From Arenicola marina (Eukaryota > Annelida > Polychaeta > Arenicolidae): a stretch of 64,000 nt of DNA. Each line of letters starts with the position of its first letter. The first letter of the stretch is position 1. Under the pieces are notes generated by a model. It made no database searches and was not told where the DNA came from. It saw nothing but the letters and a program-made list of their open reading frames with translations. A program made the position numbers and the translations under genes. The stretch covers positions 40,937,798-41,001,797 of the forward strand of contig OZ025257.1 in the NCBI GenBank assembly GCA_964019135.1. The letters run 5' to 3'. This document shows positions 1 to 26,771 of the stretch, one piece after another.

Positions 1-2600
1 GCCTGCGTACGTTTTTGGCCTAATGTTAAATAAATAAGAAATCAATTTAAACAATATATAATGCATTATTTATTATTCAGACCAAACGGGACAAATATGG
101 AATAATACATGAAACAAAACTTGGGAAAGGTTGTCCTGGTAAGCGACCCACAGCACCCACACGACTGCTGCGTAGCTTGGAGTTGAGCGGCCATGGCAAA
201 CAGTGACCCCCCCCCCCCCCACCTTCCCCCGCCCCTACTCCCAGTCTGAGTTGACGGTCCTTTTAGGGGAAAAAACTACGAGGGGGGGGGGGGCGGAGGC
301 ACAGCCTGCCGTGGCTGTACACCACGGACGTGCGCGGCGGGCCGCCCGCCGTTGATAACGATGAGGATTATCAAGATAGTCGAATCCCTGGGACTGGTCC
401 GGGTGGTGGGGGTGGGCGGGAGGCGCATGGGCAGGTAGGCAGGCGGTCGGCAGGCAGGCAGGCTCAGGTAGGGTGCCTTCTCACGGTCGCCGCTCCCACT
501 ACCCTGCTTACCCCCCTCAGTCCACCTCCGCCCTCCACCCACCCCCTCGCACCCCCACCCCACCCCCTCCACCTCTGTTATCACCACACTCACTCGATGA
601 GACATCGCCAGCCCGGCTCCCGTCCCCTCCCCTCCCTCCCCCAGCTCTTCATGCGCTTTACTCCCAACAGGACAGGTGAGCGAGGTGGGGGTGGAGGTTT
701 GGGGGGGGGGGGGTAGATGGAGGGATTGTGAAGAGGCCCTCTTGACGTTACCCCCAGGATAGAGCCCCATGAACACCCACACCCCCCCCCCCCACAATCC
801 CTATTCCTCTCGACCACCCCCACCCCCACCCCCACCGCGGCCTCGATCGTCACCCCGGGACAAATCAATGCTCAGCTGGAGAGGAGGTTGGCCGATAAAT
901 CCTGAGGTGTTCTGTTGACACTGCGCCGAGCGCCGACTGGTACCCGAGAGAGCAAAAAATGTCAAAATGTTACCGCCGTAGAGCAAGCAAACCCCCCCCC
1001 CCCCCCCAACCCACTCATTCACCACCCCCTCCCCCTGAACATCCCACCTCCTCCGCGCGTTATCAGGGCGGCGGCTCGCGCCTTACCTGGCTGTGACCGC
1101 CAGGGGGTGCGCGGAGAGCCAGCGAGCGGACTGCCACCCAGTTTGCCGGCCTCTCTACGCCAGGCAGCGACCAGCGGCGGCGTCTCTCGTGGGGTTGGTC
1201 TTCTTGGGATCATGGCGACGGCAGCGGTTCGGGAGGTGAGGGAGGGGTGTGGGGGGGGCGGTGCAGCGGGCGGGGGGCATTCAGCGCATTCAGAGTCACG
1301 GGGCGGGACGGGGCGGCCCCCCAGCCTGCACCCCCACAACATCACCCCTACGCCCATCCCTCTTCCCCTCTTTATGAGTTCATGCCTACCTTCTTTTCCC
1401 TGCCGACACTCACCCCCCCCCCCATGCATGCACCCTCCCCACCCCCATCCACCTCTCCCCCACCTCCGCACCCCTTCTCCAACCCGCCTATGGCAGGATC
1501 TAGGACCTACCTGAGGGTCGTGGGCGTGTCGCAGACCGCTGTTTAGACAGCGCCGCACCCTCACCGCCCCCCTCCCACCCCCCTGGCCGCCCCGTCGCCG
1601 CTGACAGACGGCAGTGCAGAGCAAACACTGACCCTTGATGGATGCCAGAAAAAACGTCTTTCCCCACTACCCAAGACTTCTTTCTTTCCCCACCCTCCTC
1701 GGCGACATAACAGTCAGTGTCACCGCCACTAATGACACGTCACTTCAAGGTGTGGCGGCAGTTAGCCGTCTTAATTCCCTAGTCCCCCACGGCCCCAACG
1801 AGGCCTGCAATTCACAGCCAAGCGCGCGTTCTAGTCATGCAAAAAAAAGGCAAAACAAAACTGAAAAGTGAAGACGCCATAATATCAGATACACGCCGGA
1901 CGACCCGGGAACGCCACAGTTCGGGTTGATTAAAAAATAAACGTTTATGATCCACTCCAGCCGTTTGCATGTTATTTTGGAGTTCTGCATTTGCACGACG
2001 GGCCTGGCCTGAAAGTATTAATAAACTATCTATCTACGCCTTTATAACTAAAGTAGTCACCTGCGATAATACCAGCTATAAGTTCTTTTGAACATTGATT
2101 GGTAAATACACACAGACAGTAGATAGTGGCCAAAACGACGTCGTCATTAACTGTCTAGTAGTGTAGTAGTAGTAGTAGTAGTAGTAGGCATTTGAGGAAT
2201 CTGGACAAGATTCAGTTCTACTCGACAGGCTCCATGATACAATAGCAGCTACTCGGTAGATAAAAGTAAGTGGTGAACATCAAACATGGCTGCCTATTCT
2301 TTTTCTATTATATCTTACATGTCTTTATACTGCCACCCATGACGTATGGTGGGTATTAGATAGATTTCGTTCAGGATACCAGCGTTAGGATTTGTTCAAC
2401 AGGTGTACAAAATACAGAGCGTGGTACATATAGGTTACAAGAATGAAAGAATTACCGGGAAATTTAGGTGCGAGTGAAAAGTTTGTCCGCACACACAAAT
2501 TCACACAGCACACAAAACAAGGATTGTTTAATGGATTAGGTTAACTTCCGCCAAATGAAACCAAGGAGTCCGAACTGAGGCAGGAGTGCATACAAATTAG
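1..2600. other. no supported gene; C/G-rich low complexity
   Basis: Contains long C and G homopolymers, CT-rich tracts, an (agt)n microsatellite at 2161-2187 and GC-rich DNA at 1050-1600. A possible first exon at 1211-1234 is discussed in the findings. Otherwise I see no conserved protein or RNA gene. Confidence 0.6.
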
Positions 2601-2606
2601 AACCAA

Positions 2607-2995
2607 CCAATCCAAAGTACATTTCCAGAAGCAAATCGGAACCAGCCAATCCAAATGAGGCGCATTGAAACCAGCCAATCCCAGGTGAGTCACATGGGAA
2701 CCAGCCAATCCCAGGTTAGGCGCATGAGAACCAGCCAATCCCAGGTGAGGCACATGGGAACCAGCCAATCGCAGGTGAGGCGCATGGGGACCAGCCAATC
2801 CCATGTGAGGCACATGGGAACCAGCCAATCCCATGTGAGGCACATGGGAACCAGCCAATCCCATGTGAGGCACATGGGAACCAGCCAATCCAAGATGAGG
2901 CGCATGGGAACCAGCCAATCCCATGTGAGGCGCATGGGAAACAGCCAATCACAGGTGGGGCGCATGCGTAAACACATGGAAACCAACCAATCCAA
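2607..2995. repeat. 30-bp tandem array with a CCAAT box in each unit
   Basis: About 13 units, the central ten at an exact 30-bp period, each containing accagccaatcc and a variable gaggcrcatggg part. Each unit matches the NF-Y core CCAAT. Confidence 0.95.
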
Positions 2996-3332
2996 AGTTA
3001 GATACATGAATACTCAAAGAGGTCAAACATGGAGGAATTTCGAAAACCGTTGTAAATGAAAAGTCAAACGTAAGTCACAAAACTGTCACAAATATAACCA
3101 CAAAAAGAAGACATTTCGCTTGGTCTATCGGACGCGAGATTGAAGTCCCAGTCTTGACGTCATAATCAGTCTCGTCCCGTTAGAATGTAGCAAAATGAAC
3201 AGACTATTACTTTAGCTCGTTTTCATCCACAGCGTTCTCGTATTGAGTGGTTGCGATCCACGAATTACATTAATACAATGGGACCATGAATGGTTTGGTT
3301 CCTGGTAAAGAAAAAAGAAAGAATGCCACAAG

Positions 3333-3365
3333 AAGATGGCGACATCATACACGCCGCGCATGCGC
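3333..3365 (+). promoter_or_regulatory. YY1-like plus NRF1-like promoter motifs
   Basis: AAGATGGCG (YY1-type) at 3333-3341 is followed by the palindrome GCGCATGCGC (NRF1-type) at 3356-3365. This pairing is typical of housekeeping-gene promoters. The ATG at 3336 opens only about 30 codons and I cannot assign it to a gene. Confidence 0.45.
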
Positions 3366-4449
3366 AGTAGGCCATATGCCTTGATTTATCGCAGGGTGAT
3401 ATTTTATCACCTCATCTTATCTACTTAATCACACCATTGATGGCAAAATATGTTAACACTTATTTTCAAGCGATAATAATGACACTCATTCCTAAAATAC
3501 AACTTGATAACACCATTACCGACATGTAACATTGTCAAGGAAACTAAAGGAATGGCGTACGACCAAGACAAGTCCCCTTGGCCTTAACGGAAGCGTCTTG
3601 CTTGTTGTATAAGCATAAGCCATTCCCGTAAATTCGGTGTAAGTTATGATCATGGGTAGGAGGCCTGCGCCCCATAAACCGCAACCAGCCCAGGCCCCAG
3701 TATAAACAGGACGACGTAGTTATAACCTGTAAGGCTGGATCAGTGCTCTGCGTGGTCGTAAATTACTGATGCCCGGGCCACGACTGGCGACCGGATGCCC
3801 TGTACCTGTGCCACCACCAACCCAGGCTCTGTACGGAGACGGCCTGCTCCGACTAGACTTTACGACTTTTGGAGCGAGTAAAGAGCGACCTCGTCTGTAG
3901 TAAAGGCCAAGTGACTGCACGAGGCAGTGGCCACCAAGCCAACCCCCCCCCCCCCCCCCTTCAGCCTCAAGGTCGTCACTTCTTAGGTCACTCGGGCGTA
4001 ACGCCAGCCGGCATCAGTGGATTGTTTGTCCGGAGTAGTCCACAGACACCTTGTTGTTGATGCCTTTTTATCTTACATAAACCACCGGTGCAATGCGTTC
4101 TTTTATATAGCAGGTCAACAGGCATTTATAACAAGGATCAAAAAATCATCTCGGCGGTTGGAAAGTCTGCTCTGATCCAGACAGGAATGTAGGCGTCTTT
4201 TATATCACACATGTTCATTCAAAGACGACTATTCCCGTTACATAAAAGGAAATATTAGGTAAGGGAAGAGGACCAGAATAATTACCTAATTTTTAATCAC
4301 TGCGTAAATGTTACTGACAACTTAGCGCAAAAAAACCTTTCCTCTGACTAGCTGACTAGTGCCACCCGCAATCCGCACCATCAAAGAAACCATAGATATA
4401 AACGATGAGAGAACATCGGTAACCAAGGGAGGGGGGAGGTGGGGGGGTC

Positions 4450-4675
4450 CAGTGTCGGTTTTTCAAAATGCTCAGTGTCGAATGTCGATTTTTCATGATG
4501 TTCTTTGTCGCTTTTGGGCTAAGTTCAGTGTCGCTTTTTAAAAAATCAACATGCCCCTGTCTGTGTCGGTGTCGCTTTTTTAGATCCTGAATATCGGAAA
4601 TTGGGCATAAATGTCGAATGTCGTTTTATCAAATATGCTTGTGTCGCGTGTCGCCTTTTTCCCCTTCCAGACCCC
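4450..4675. repeat. degenerate gtgtcgcttttt repeat
   Basis: About six diverged units built around cagtgtcgctttttnaa and aatgtcg, with spacing near 35-40 bp. No coding content seen. Confidence 0.7.
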
Positions 4676-5519
4676 TACCCTAACTGTAGTCGTGGCAATA
4701 AAGTATCCGGGTTCTTTAGGCATCACTCGATCTGGCGCACCATGAGCAATAACCGCTCTGCTCGGACTTTTAAGCGCTACTAATTTCTCCTGCGTATTCT
4801 TGGCATTGAAGAGGCGCGCACGTACAGGACATAAACAAGGCAAAAGTCCATCTGCAGAGAGGAAAGCCAGGTCCGATACAACCAATGATCCGTGACTCAG
4901 CGAATCACGGTGCGACAAGTCCATATGGAGATCATTGAGTCCGCAGGCCGGGTCGTCGCTAAGTCTGGTCCGATATAGGGCTATAATCAGCGAACCGTAA
5001 ACCGGTTACGGACTGTTTCCATAACCTCCATGGCCAGACTGGACCCGAGAAGAGGAGGAAGGAGGGGGCTGTGGAGGAGACTAGGGGCTGGTCGGTCGGC
5101 GGGGACCCCTATAACAGAACAAGTCTCGATGGTCATCCTCCGCGTTAAACGGAGAGTGGGCTAACCGTTGGAACAAAGCAAAGTTCGAAAGTAATCTGCC
5201 CGAGGTATCAGATTATCACTTACCCGGCCAACTTGCGAACGCCATGAGCGACATAAATATTCGTCTTTCCTGGGGGCTGGGCTGGGCTGGGCTGTGGGCT
5301 GGGCTGGGCCGGTCGTTCAAAGGTCCTATATGAGGAAGTCGCGATAGGCGTTGTACCCTGCTCCCCCTCCTGGCGACAGTGGCAGGCGTCTCGGACTCTG
5401 TCCCGGACTAAAGGAGCTAAAGTAGCGACCTCAGACTGAGCTACAGCCACATAACGCCGGGTGACGACGTCATATTAAATCAAATATGATCTATTCGCCC
5501 AAAGAGGTGACTATCCGGT

Positions 5520-6475
5520 GAGTGGGTGGGGTCGGGTCGGGTGGGGGGGAGGGGGAGGGAAGGGCTTGGCTGTCCATTGAAAGGGGGAGGGTGTGTGGGA
5601 TGGGGGTGGAGGGCCTGGGAGGGAAGGGCTTGGCTGTCCATTGAGAGGGGGAGAGATGGGGAGGAGGGTGTGCGGGGTGGGGTGGGGGTGAGGGTGGGCA
5701 CACGAGGTTGGCTTTATGAACTGTATATACAACATATCGAGGTAATCTTCTCATTGGTCAGCTCTATCAAGGTGAGATCTCTGGGAGCTCTGGGCCCGTT
5801 ATCGCCCATCTATTGATTAATGTTACCACTATGAAAGAAAGATTGATCAGAAAGTTCTCTCGGATGGTGGGGGGGGGGTGGGAGGGGGGCTGGCGCCAGG
5901 TGAGAGGAAGAGGAAGGCTAGGTGTGGGGTGTGTGGGGGGAAGTGGGTTAAGGGGGGCGGCTAAGGGTGAGGGGGTGTAAGTGTGACGGGGTAGGCGAGT
6001 GGGGTCGGGGCTGGGGCTGGTGAGGGTGTGCAGTATAGGGGGGGGGGGGGACCTTCCCTGGCGCCCCCTGGGGTTAGTTTATCACTATGGAGAGGGTTGT
6101 TGAGCTGAGCAGCCCTGGCAGTCAGTCTTGGTGGTCTCGTATCACGGGGGTCACCAAGCGGGCTCTTGGCGGATGTGAAGGGGAGGGAGGGGGGGTGAGG
6201 GAGGGGAGGGGGAGGGGGTGCGGGGAGGGGTGGGGGGTGAGGGAGGGGAGGGGGAGAGGGTGCTGGGAGGGGGGAGGGTGAAGGGGCAGGGTGAGTAGGG
6301 CGAGGGGGAGAGGGGCAATATGGTAGGGTGAGGGGGGGCGAGCGGGGCCGATGAGGGGGGGGGGGGGTAAAGGGTGAAGGGGCGATGAGGGGCCAGGAAG
6401 AGGGTAGACACCAAGAGTTTCTGAACCTCACACGACCAGCACCCCCCGCCCCTCCCCCAAGCCCCGCCGCGCCCG
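5520..6475. repeat. purine-rich low-complexity blocks
   Basis: Two blocks (5520-5710 and 5860-6475) of almost pure G/A on the plus strand with dozens of runs of four or more G, such as gggaggggagggggagg. The first block includes a duplicated segment ggaagggcttggctgtcca. No codon structure. Confidence 0.9.
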
Positions 6476-6984
6476 TCCCCGCTGACCTAGCCTTCATATA
6501 TGGCAGTCAGAAATATACCTGAAGCACACCTCATCGACATCGAAAAGGGTGCTCCATGATATAGAATTCAGATCTATCATAACGATGTCGCACACCATTG
6601 TTACACTTTTTTGGGCTGCGGTCGGTCTCCCTAAGACACGGATTTCACGGGGAAGCTTCTTCTGTCAGACCCCTAGCGGTGAGGCCAATCAACAACACAC
6701 GAGAGTGCGCCTTGTCAGGAATAGCGCCCCATATAGGGTTAATTCGCCCGTTTTATATATAGGTGGGGGTCAGGCAGAGGTCACATGTGCGACGAAGGAA
6801 GTTTCTGACTGGGTTTGGCGACCAGGCGTCCGCTATGGAGGCTAATTGTGCGGGCAAGCTGACGGGTAGACGGGTAGTGGGGGGGGGGAGGCTGCAACGA
6901 GGGGCGGGTCCTAGCGACAGCAAAGAAGGGCCCGGGGTCTGTCAGAAATAGGGGGTCACGGTAGCTATGGGGACATCCCGGTAG

Positions 6985-7110
6985 ACAAAGGATTCTCGAT
7001 AGATATGAGAGGAGCCCGGTAGCTATGAGCGGATTCCAGTAGCTATGAGTGGATCCTAGTAGCTATGAGCGGATCCTAGTAGCTATGAGCGGATCCTAGT
7101 AGCAAATGAT
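6985..7110. repeat. 20-bp tandem array
   Basis: Five to six copies of a unit reading roughly ggatcctagtagctatgagc, diverging at the left edge. Confidence 0.9.
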
Positions 7111-7213
7111 AGATCAGGATTTAACGGGGCATATACCTTCAGCAATGGACGTATATCGGTAGGCAGGAATATGGAAGTATTATGGCTGCTACTGGCGGAT
7201 CACGGTAACAATA

Positions 7214-7282
7214 GGGCAGTTCTCCGCAGCACTGGGCAGATCTCCGCAGCACTGGGCAGATCTCCGCAGCACTGGGCAGATG
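7214..7282. repeat. 20-bp tandem repeat, three copies
   Basis: Three copies of a unit containing agatctccgcagcactgggc. Confidence 0.9.
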
Positions 7283-8552
7283 CTGCTGACATAGTCAGAT
7301 ACCAATGCGTAGTAGCAATGACCTGCAGGGGGCCGTACTCATAATCACCACTTACGCTACGCCACTAGACTTAGCGCTAAGTGGAAGATTTGTCGACCGA
7401 CTATCGCGTTCAAAATAGATAAGTAGTCACACAAGAAAGGGATTTTCTGAATGAAAAAAGTGCTAAAATTATATTGAAGAGGACTTTTTAATCGTATGCA
7501 CCACCTTAAAGAGCTGGTGAGGCTAAGACGAAAATGCACTTTTCGTGCGTAACTTACGAGGGGAGTATGCATACGGACCCGTAAGATCGAAACACCGAGG
7601 TCGAAAATTTCGCCCAGTTTCATGCCAATGTCCTATGCGAGGGTGATATATTCGGCCCCGGCCATTACGTACGTACGGGTCCAGATAGATATGGGATGGT
7701 CAAGGCGCCGAAACTCCATTAGCTTATCATCCCAGAAACATGACGTATATGGCTTTTCTGTCAGTGTGCATTGCCATGCAGAACCATTTTTTGGCAGCCA
7801 TTACGAAGTTGTGTGAAAGGAATCGTGGATCAACCGTCAATTGTAAACGTTACTTCGGTGAGAACAACTGTTAAAGTTTCATTATCTTTAACAATATTCA
7901 ACATCTCTAACTCGAAACTTCGAGGAGTTGTAGTAGGGCCGACAGGCGCCATTCGTCATCAGAATGCTAGCCTTGCATGTCCCCATGCGTAGAAGTGACA
8001 AACTAATGAAATCTGTGGTGAGTAGATATATACATCGGTTTGATTCCCCAGGGGCGGGTCTAGGGGGTTAGGGTTTCCCCATTTGGGAAGTGTAAAAGGT
8101 TTTCCGACGAAATACAGCGTAAAGTAACATTTTGTAGACACAACCCACTCCGGTCGCACCCCCCCCCCCCCCCTTGCCAAATTCCTTGATCTGCCCCTTG
8201 CCCCTGCTCCCGGTAGCGACATCACGAATTTCACATCTTGTTTCATATAAAAAAATGCTTCTTATGTGCCAGGGCCTTTCTCCATAAAACCTCACATACA
8301 ATATACCCGGGCATATAAACATGTATATCAGCGACTCGAAACCTACAACTTAATTAGTATCGGGTATTATCGGGTATTATCGCCCATAATGTAAGGCCGT
8401 GACAGCTTATCTCATTGGAGCGAAGTGGTTCTACTCCACATGCCACTTCCGCTGGCGAACGTTCTGATAAGATAGCGCCACAAGCACATCGTAGAGGCAA
8501 TATAAGTGGCCGTCGGTTAGCCGTTGTGACATGGTTCCTTATGGGGCGTGCG

Positions 8553-8805
8553 GGTTGACGTACAGCGAGCGCGCTTGTGTCTCTAGAAAATGTCTGCCTT
8601 GCTCACAGCCCTCTACATGATGTGCAGCGAGTGCGCTTTTACCTCTACAAAATGTCTTCCTCGCCCATAGTCCTCTATATGGCGTACAACGAACAACGAG
8701 CGCGCGTACGCCTCTAGAACACGTCTGCTTTGGTCATAGCCCTCTACATGATGTGCAGCAAGCGCGCTTATACCTCTAGAAAATGTCTGCCTTGTTCATA
8801 GCCAT
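8553..8805. repeat. about 80-bp tandem repeat, three to four copies
   Basis: Imperfect units sharing gcagcgagcgcgctt, cctctagaaaatgtctgcc and catagccctctacatgatg. One unit is lengthened by a small internal duplication. Confidence 0.85.
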
Positions 8806-9387
8806 AGCAGTGGCCCATACACATACTAATGTCACATATATAGGGCGGGAAAATGAATGATTAAAAGTCAGTTGCTGCATATATGTAAGTCAATTTTGCT
8901 TTCAACCTTTCTAAATGAATTAATGCAGATGGGTGATGCTTGACCCTGGCATTGCTGCTTAGATTTACCCCGAATATAAGTTCGTTGTCGCGTTAAGTCA
9001 GTCGTTGATAGCCGTCTTCATAAAGTTTGTAAAAGAAACAAATCCGATTGTCCTTGCTCGTAAAATAACGCTCAGTCATCGATTAGTAATGATGGACTCT
9101 TAATTCTGAATGAGATGTTACTCAGGTCACCATATACAGGCCGATCCCGGACCAGAACACGCCATACGTGGCTGGTCTCGTCTGGGGATAAAACGTCATT
9201 TGCCAAATTTTAAAGTGAATCGTCGGATTGTGACAAAAAAAAGCGTGCCGTCGTGGCTTGCAAATCAATTGTACTTTTTCAATAATTAATTAATTATTAA
9301 TGCAAAAATTAATCATTATAAATTAAATCGAGAGCCGAATCCACATTCTGCCGCATGGTGTCGCTTAGCAAGCTGCGCCACCGGCGA

Positions 9388-9400
9388 CGCCACCTAGCGG
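9388..9400 (-). promoter_or_regulatory. CTCF-like site next to the gap
   Basis: The minus strand reads CCGCTAGGTGGCG, which fits the bilaterian CTCF core CC(A/G)(C/G)(C/T)AG(A/G)(G/T)GGC(A/G). It lies 34 bp before the gap where the GMDS 5' end may be. Confidence 0.5.
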
Positions 9401-9433
9401 AAGAAGGCCAAAGTATAGAGGGGGCTCAGTCAT

Positions 9434-9633
9434 NNNNNNNNNNNNNNNNNNNNNNNNNNNNNNNNNNNNNNNNNNNNNNNNNNNNNNNNNNNNNNNNNNN
9501 NNNNNNNNNNNNNNNNNNNNNNNNNNNNNNNNNNNNNNNNNNNNNNNNNNNNNNNNNNNNNNNNNNNNNNNNNNNNNNNNNNNNNNNNNNNNNNNNNNNN
9601 NNNNNNNNNNNNNNNNNNNNNNNNNNNNNNNNN
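9434..9633. other. assembly gap of 200 N
   Basis: Exactly 200 N bases, the conventional size for a scaffold join of unknown length. It lies about 230 bp upstream of the first visible GMDS exon and may hide the missing first coding exon and promoter. Confidence 0.99.
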
Positions 9634-9865
9634 AATATCACAATGTTATTACATCCTGATAAAATTAGTAATACTACTACTTCCTGACATATGTCATACA
9701 GGGTAGGTGGAGGAGTTTTTGATCATACATAAAAATTCAACTGATTACAAACTGGGACTAAATAAAGAATATTACTTTTTATATACTTATATATTTATCT
9801 AGAACTTGTTTTGGTACTATTGGTGACAGGACAATATTAATCCAACTGTTCTTTTTTCTCTGCAG

Positions 9866-23760
<13,895 letters not shown>

Positions 23761-24865
23761 AGCCAAGCTCAAACCACCGTCCAATGTTCGACATGGAGTA
23801 TACTAGAGGTAAGACCCCGTAGACCACTCCCCCTGAACCCGACTTTTTTGTGCATTATTGCATCGATGAAATGCCTGTGATATAATAATTATATATATAT
23901 GAGGGATAGATTACCTACTTAATAAGTGTAATATAATTTTCCGCCTACTTTTTGGTCACATTGTCTTGGTATCTCAACAAATGTTTTAGCTCTCTAAAAT
24001 TCTCTGAAGAATTGTTTTATCTCTCATCTGAAGATATCTCGTTAACTCTGGTGCAGTTTAAAAGTGGTTTATTGTGTAAACGGTGTAAATAATCGGTATT
24101 GATACTTATCTGGCTATATTTATTTGTTTACGCGATGGTTTGCTTCTGCTTATGCATAGACGTTGTATCTTTACAGACACGTGACCGCGGCAGAGTGTGT
24201 GATTGGTTGTTGCTTGGTTGACTGAGCGTCCGTCGCCTCGTCTGGAATGTATGAATGTATCACGTGGCTGTGCCTGGGTACACTGAGTCCGGCCTGCGCC
24301 GGAATCCCCATCAGAGGCGCTGGTGTCTGCACATGGGTCTGGACCACAGAGGGCAGCTGGGTGGTGTGAAGTGTGAAATTCGCGGGCTATGCAAACGAGA
24401 CTGCAAGGCAGGGAAACATCTGCGGCAACGGCACTTACAGAAGACAATGGGCGGCCTCGGCGGTTGACTATACTGCAGCCACAGCAACCCGTGCACGTGC
24501 CCTGCTTGGACTATCGTACCGCGGACGCGTCACTATGTTTGAACTTTAGTGAATGTGTGAACTATAGTTCGAATTTATAGTCAACGGCCTGAGTTGCCCA
24601 TTAGTTGATTTTGCAAGTGACTCTGTGTGTCATGAATAGCTGTGATGAATACATGTGAGGACCTGGTTGAAAGTGTCTTGATATACCCAAGACCAGAATG
24701 TCCAGAATGAAAAAAAGTATTATTTAATGGTAGCCCACAGGAGTGCTTTAATGAAGTCCCGTGTGTTTACAATTGTGAAATCTGTGTTTGACTCAAACAA
24801 CTCGATCCTCTATTGTTCGGTCTATGAGAGACTCTTTGCTGAGGCTAGCTAGAGCTAGATAATGT

Positions 24866-24871
24866 AATAAA
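24866..24871 (+). promoter_or_regulatory. candidate GMDS polyadenylation signal
   Basis: AATAAA 1.1 kb after the GMDS stop. A second lies at 25312-25317, followed by GT-rich sequence, which makes the latter equally plausible. Confidence 0.4.
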
Positions 24872-25811
24872 TACTATTAAGACATCCATTATGCAAGTGT
24901 ACGTGACGAAGATCTCGAAAATACTTCGGCGATGTAAATTATTTAGAAGCCGCCGCACCCTACTCAATATGTCCACTCGTTGAGTTTATGTACATCTTGA
25001 TGGAACGACATCGTCTAAGAGATGCCAACAGATGAGTGATTGGAGTTTTTTTTTATACAATTTAGCTTAACTTAGATGTGAGTTATATGGAGTGATAGTA
25101 TGTTGACAGTATCGTTTTGCCGGAATCTCTTTATCAGTGCGGTCTCTGCCCCCCCGCCCCCCCCCCCCCTCACCCCCATGTCTTCTGTACCGTCTCCGCA
25201 GCAGTAGCTTAAATTGTGTGATACTTGTCTTGGCATTCCAAGGAGAATTGTGTATATATTGGTGGGTTTTTTGAAATATGTGTACAAACAAATGTTTTCA
25301 TGGGGATAGTAAATAAAGAGATGGTTTCGACAACTTGTGTGTGTTGCTTGATATGGAGTGATGTCAATTGTGGTAACGGAATGTCGGTACAGGTCCTACT
25401 GTTGATTCTTGATTGGAACGTTCGCTGCGTTATTTTGGCACAAGGATTGGATCTCAACGGTTGCACACGTCAGATAGATTCTTTCGCTACTAAACCGTCT
25501 CCCGTGAGAGATTACCAAATAACATTAGACACCTTAGAACACAGGGTTTATATGCGTTAAATAGTTCTCAGTTCTTGTATCCAAACTCTATTTAACGATA
25601 CACAAACCATTGCGGTAAAATGCCATCTCTTCGGTCTCCACTCCCTTTTCACCGTTTTCCCGAAGAAAAACTGAATGTTCATTCAGTAAATGCAAATTTA
25701 GTAATTTCAATTTGACAAAATATAAATCCAAATCCTGTTTATATTATGAAACTAGGCTATCGTCACGAGTTCGGGAGGCCATGCCAAACCGATTGTCTCC
25801 AAAATACCTCA

Positions 25812-25997
25812 CAAGCGTGGATCGGTGGTTCGAGCCCCGCTGTAGCCATGTCTGTGTGGTCGCAGGATAAAGATTCCATGTCTTTCTTCGACAACAGTAG
25901 GGGGTTACCCCCGGAGACATGGCTCCACTCTCCCTCCCTTCTCCCAATGACGCGATATGACCAAAAGTGGTTAAAGCGTCCTAAATAACCAACCAAC
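25812..25997 (+). mobile_element. SINE family A, 5'-truncated copy
   Basis: Starts just before the B box (ggttcgagcccc) and continues to gtggttaaagcgtccta. It lies downstream of GMDS. Confidence 0.9.
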
Positions 25998-26399
25998 AAT
26001 CCCACATCGAAAACCCCAGATGGAATGCATGCAATCGAGCCGTGAAAAATCTGAGGAACTGAAGAACGATGGTTCCACATCGTGAGTGATGTCAGAGTTA
26101 TTTGGCTGCGTTTTTTTGGATTGGAGCTGAGCAAGCCAGACAAACGGGCACTGTTTTGGCCTACGTTACAACAGGAGTAGGACTACGAACCTTAGGCGAT
26201 ACATTCATAGATCCTACTTAAGGATTAAGAATACGAGACCGGACTGACGTTACCTGACATGTACCATTGAAGACGTGTAGCACCTATATTAAGACATAAC
26301 TACGGGCAATGTGTGTGCACTCTATGACGTGGGTTGGTTGGAGAAGGACACTTCAACCAATGAAGGGCCGTGATATCACGTTAATGGGAAGCACCAAGG

Positions 26400-26560
26400 G
26401 TAGTCGTGTACCCGCTGGTAACCCCCTACTTTCGAAGATGAACATAGCTAGGCTATTTATACTGGACGGCGAAGCCATATATGTCGCCGATGGTAATCCC
26501 CTACTTTCGAAGAAGAACATAGGTTATTTATACTGGACGGCTATTGCGATGCGAGCGATG
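26400..26560 (-). mobile_element. two family A-like SINE fragments in tandem
   Basis: Two copies of a segment with ggtaaccccctactttcgaa and gaacatag followed by tatttatactggacggc. The first part resembles the reverse of the family A body, the second does not. It may be an older related family duplicated locally. Confidence 0.5.
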
Positions 26561-26771
26561 TCCCGAACTCCTGCTCGCTGGATGGCCTGGCAGAGCTCAT
26601 CTCACGCTAACCACCTAACTAAGTGGGTGACTCGATCGCCTCGCCGAACGAACTAGACACAGTAAGACTAGAAAGTCGCAGCTTTTATTACGCCATAAAG
26701 GCCAGCTAGTCTACCCACTGTCCACACCAAATAAATGTTGCCTTCCACATTCACTTCAACGTACGGTGTCC

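Larger units (their letters stand above)
3060..9433. other. no supported gene
   Basis: Apart from the listed tandem arrays, purine blocks and promoter-like motifs, no conserved exon is visible. It could contain the 5' UTR and promoter of GMDS. Confidence 0.6.

Noticed and set aside
330-1624. Pro/Gly-rich frames of up to 201 codons
   Set aside because: Low-complexity C/G-rich DNA opens several frames at once. No conserved segment.
2541-3059. Overlapping repetitive frames on both strands
   Set aside because: Translations of the 30-bp CCAAT array. All frames are similarly open.
5491-6497. Pro-rich minus-strand frames
   Set aside because: Polypyrimidine strand translation, low complexity only.
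9355-9433. ATG frame running into the gap as the GMDS first exon
   Set aside because: The peptide (MVSLSKLRHRRRHLAEEG) does not resemble the GMDS N-terminus, and the frame only looks long because N bases contain no stops.
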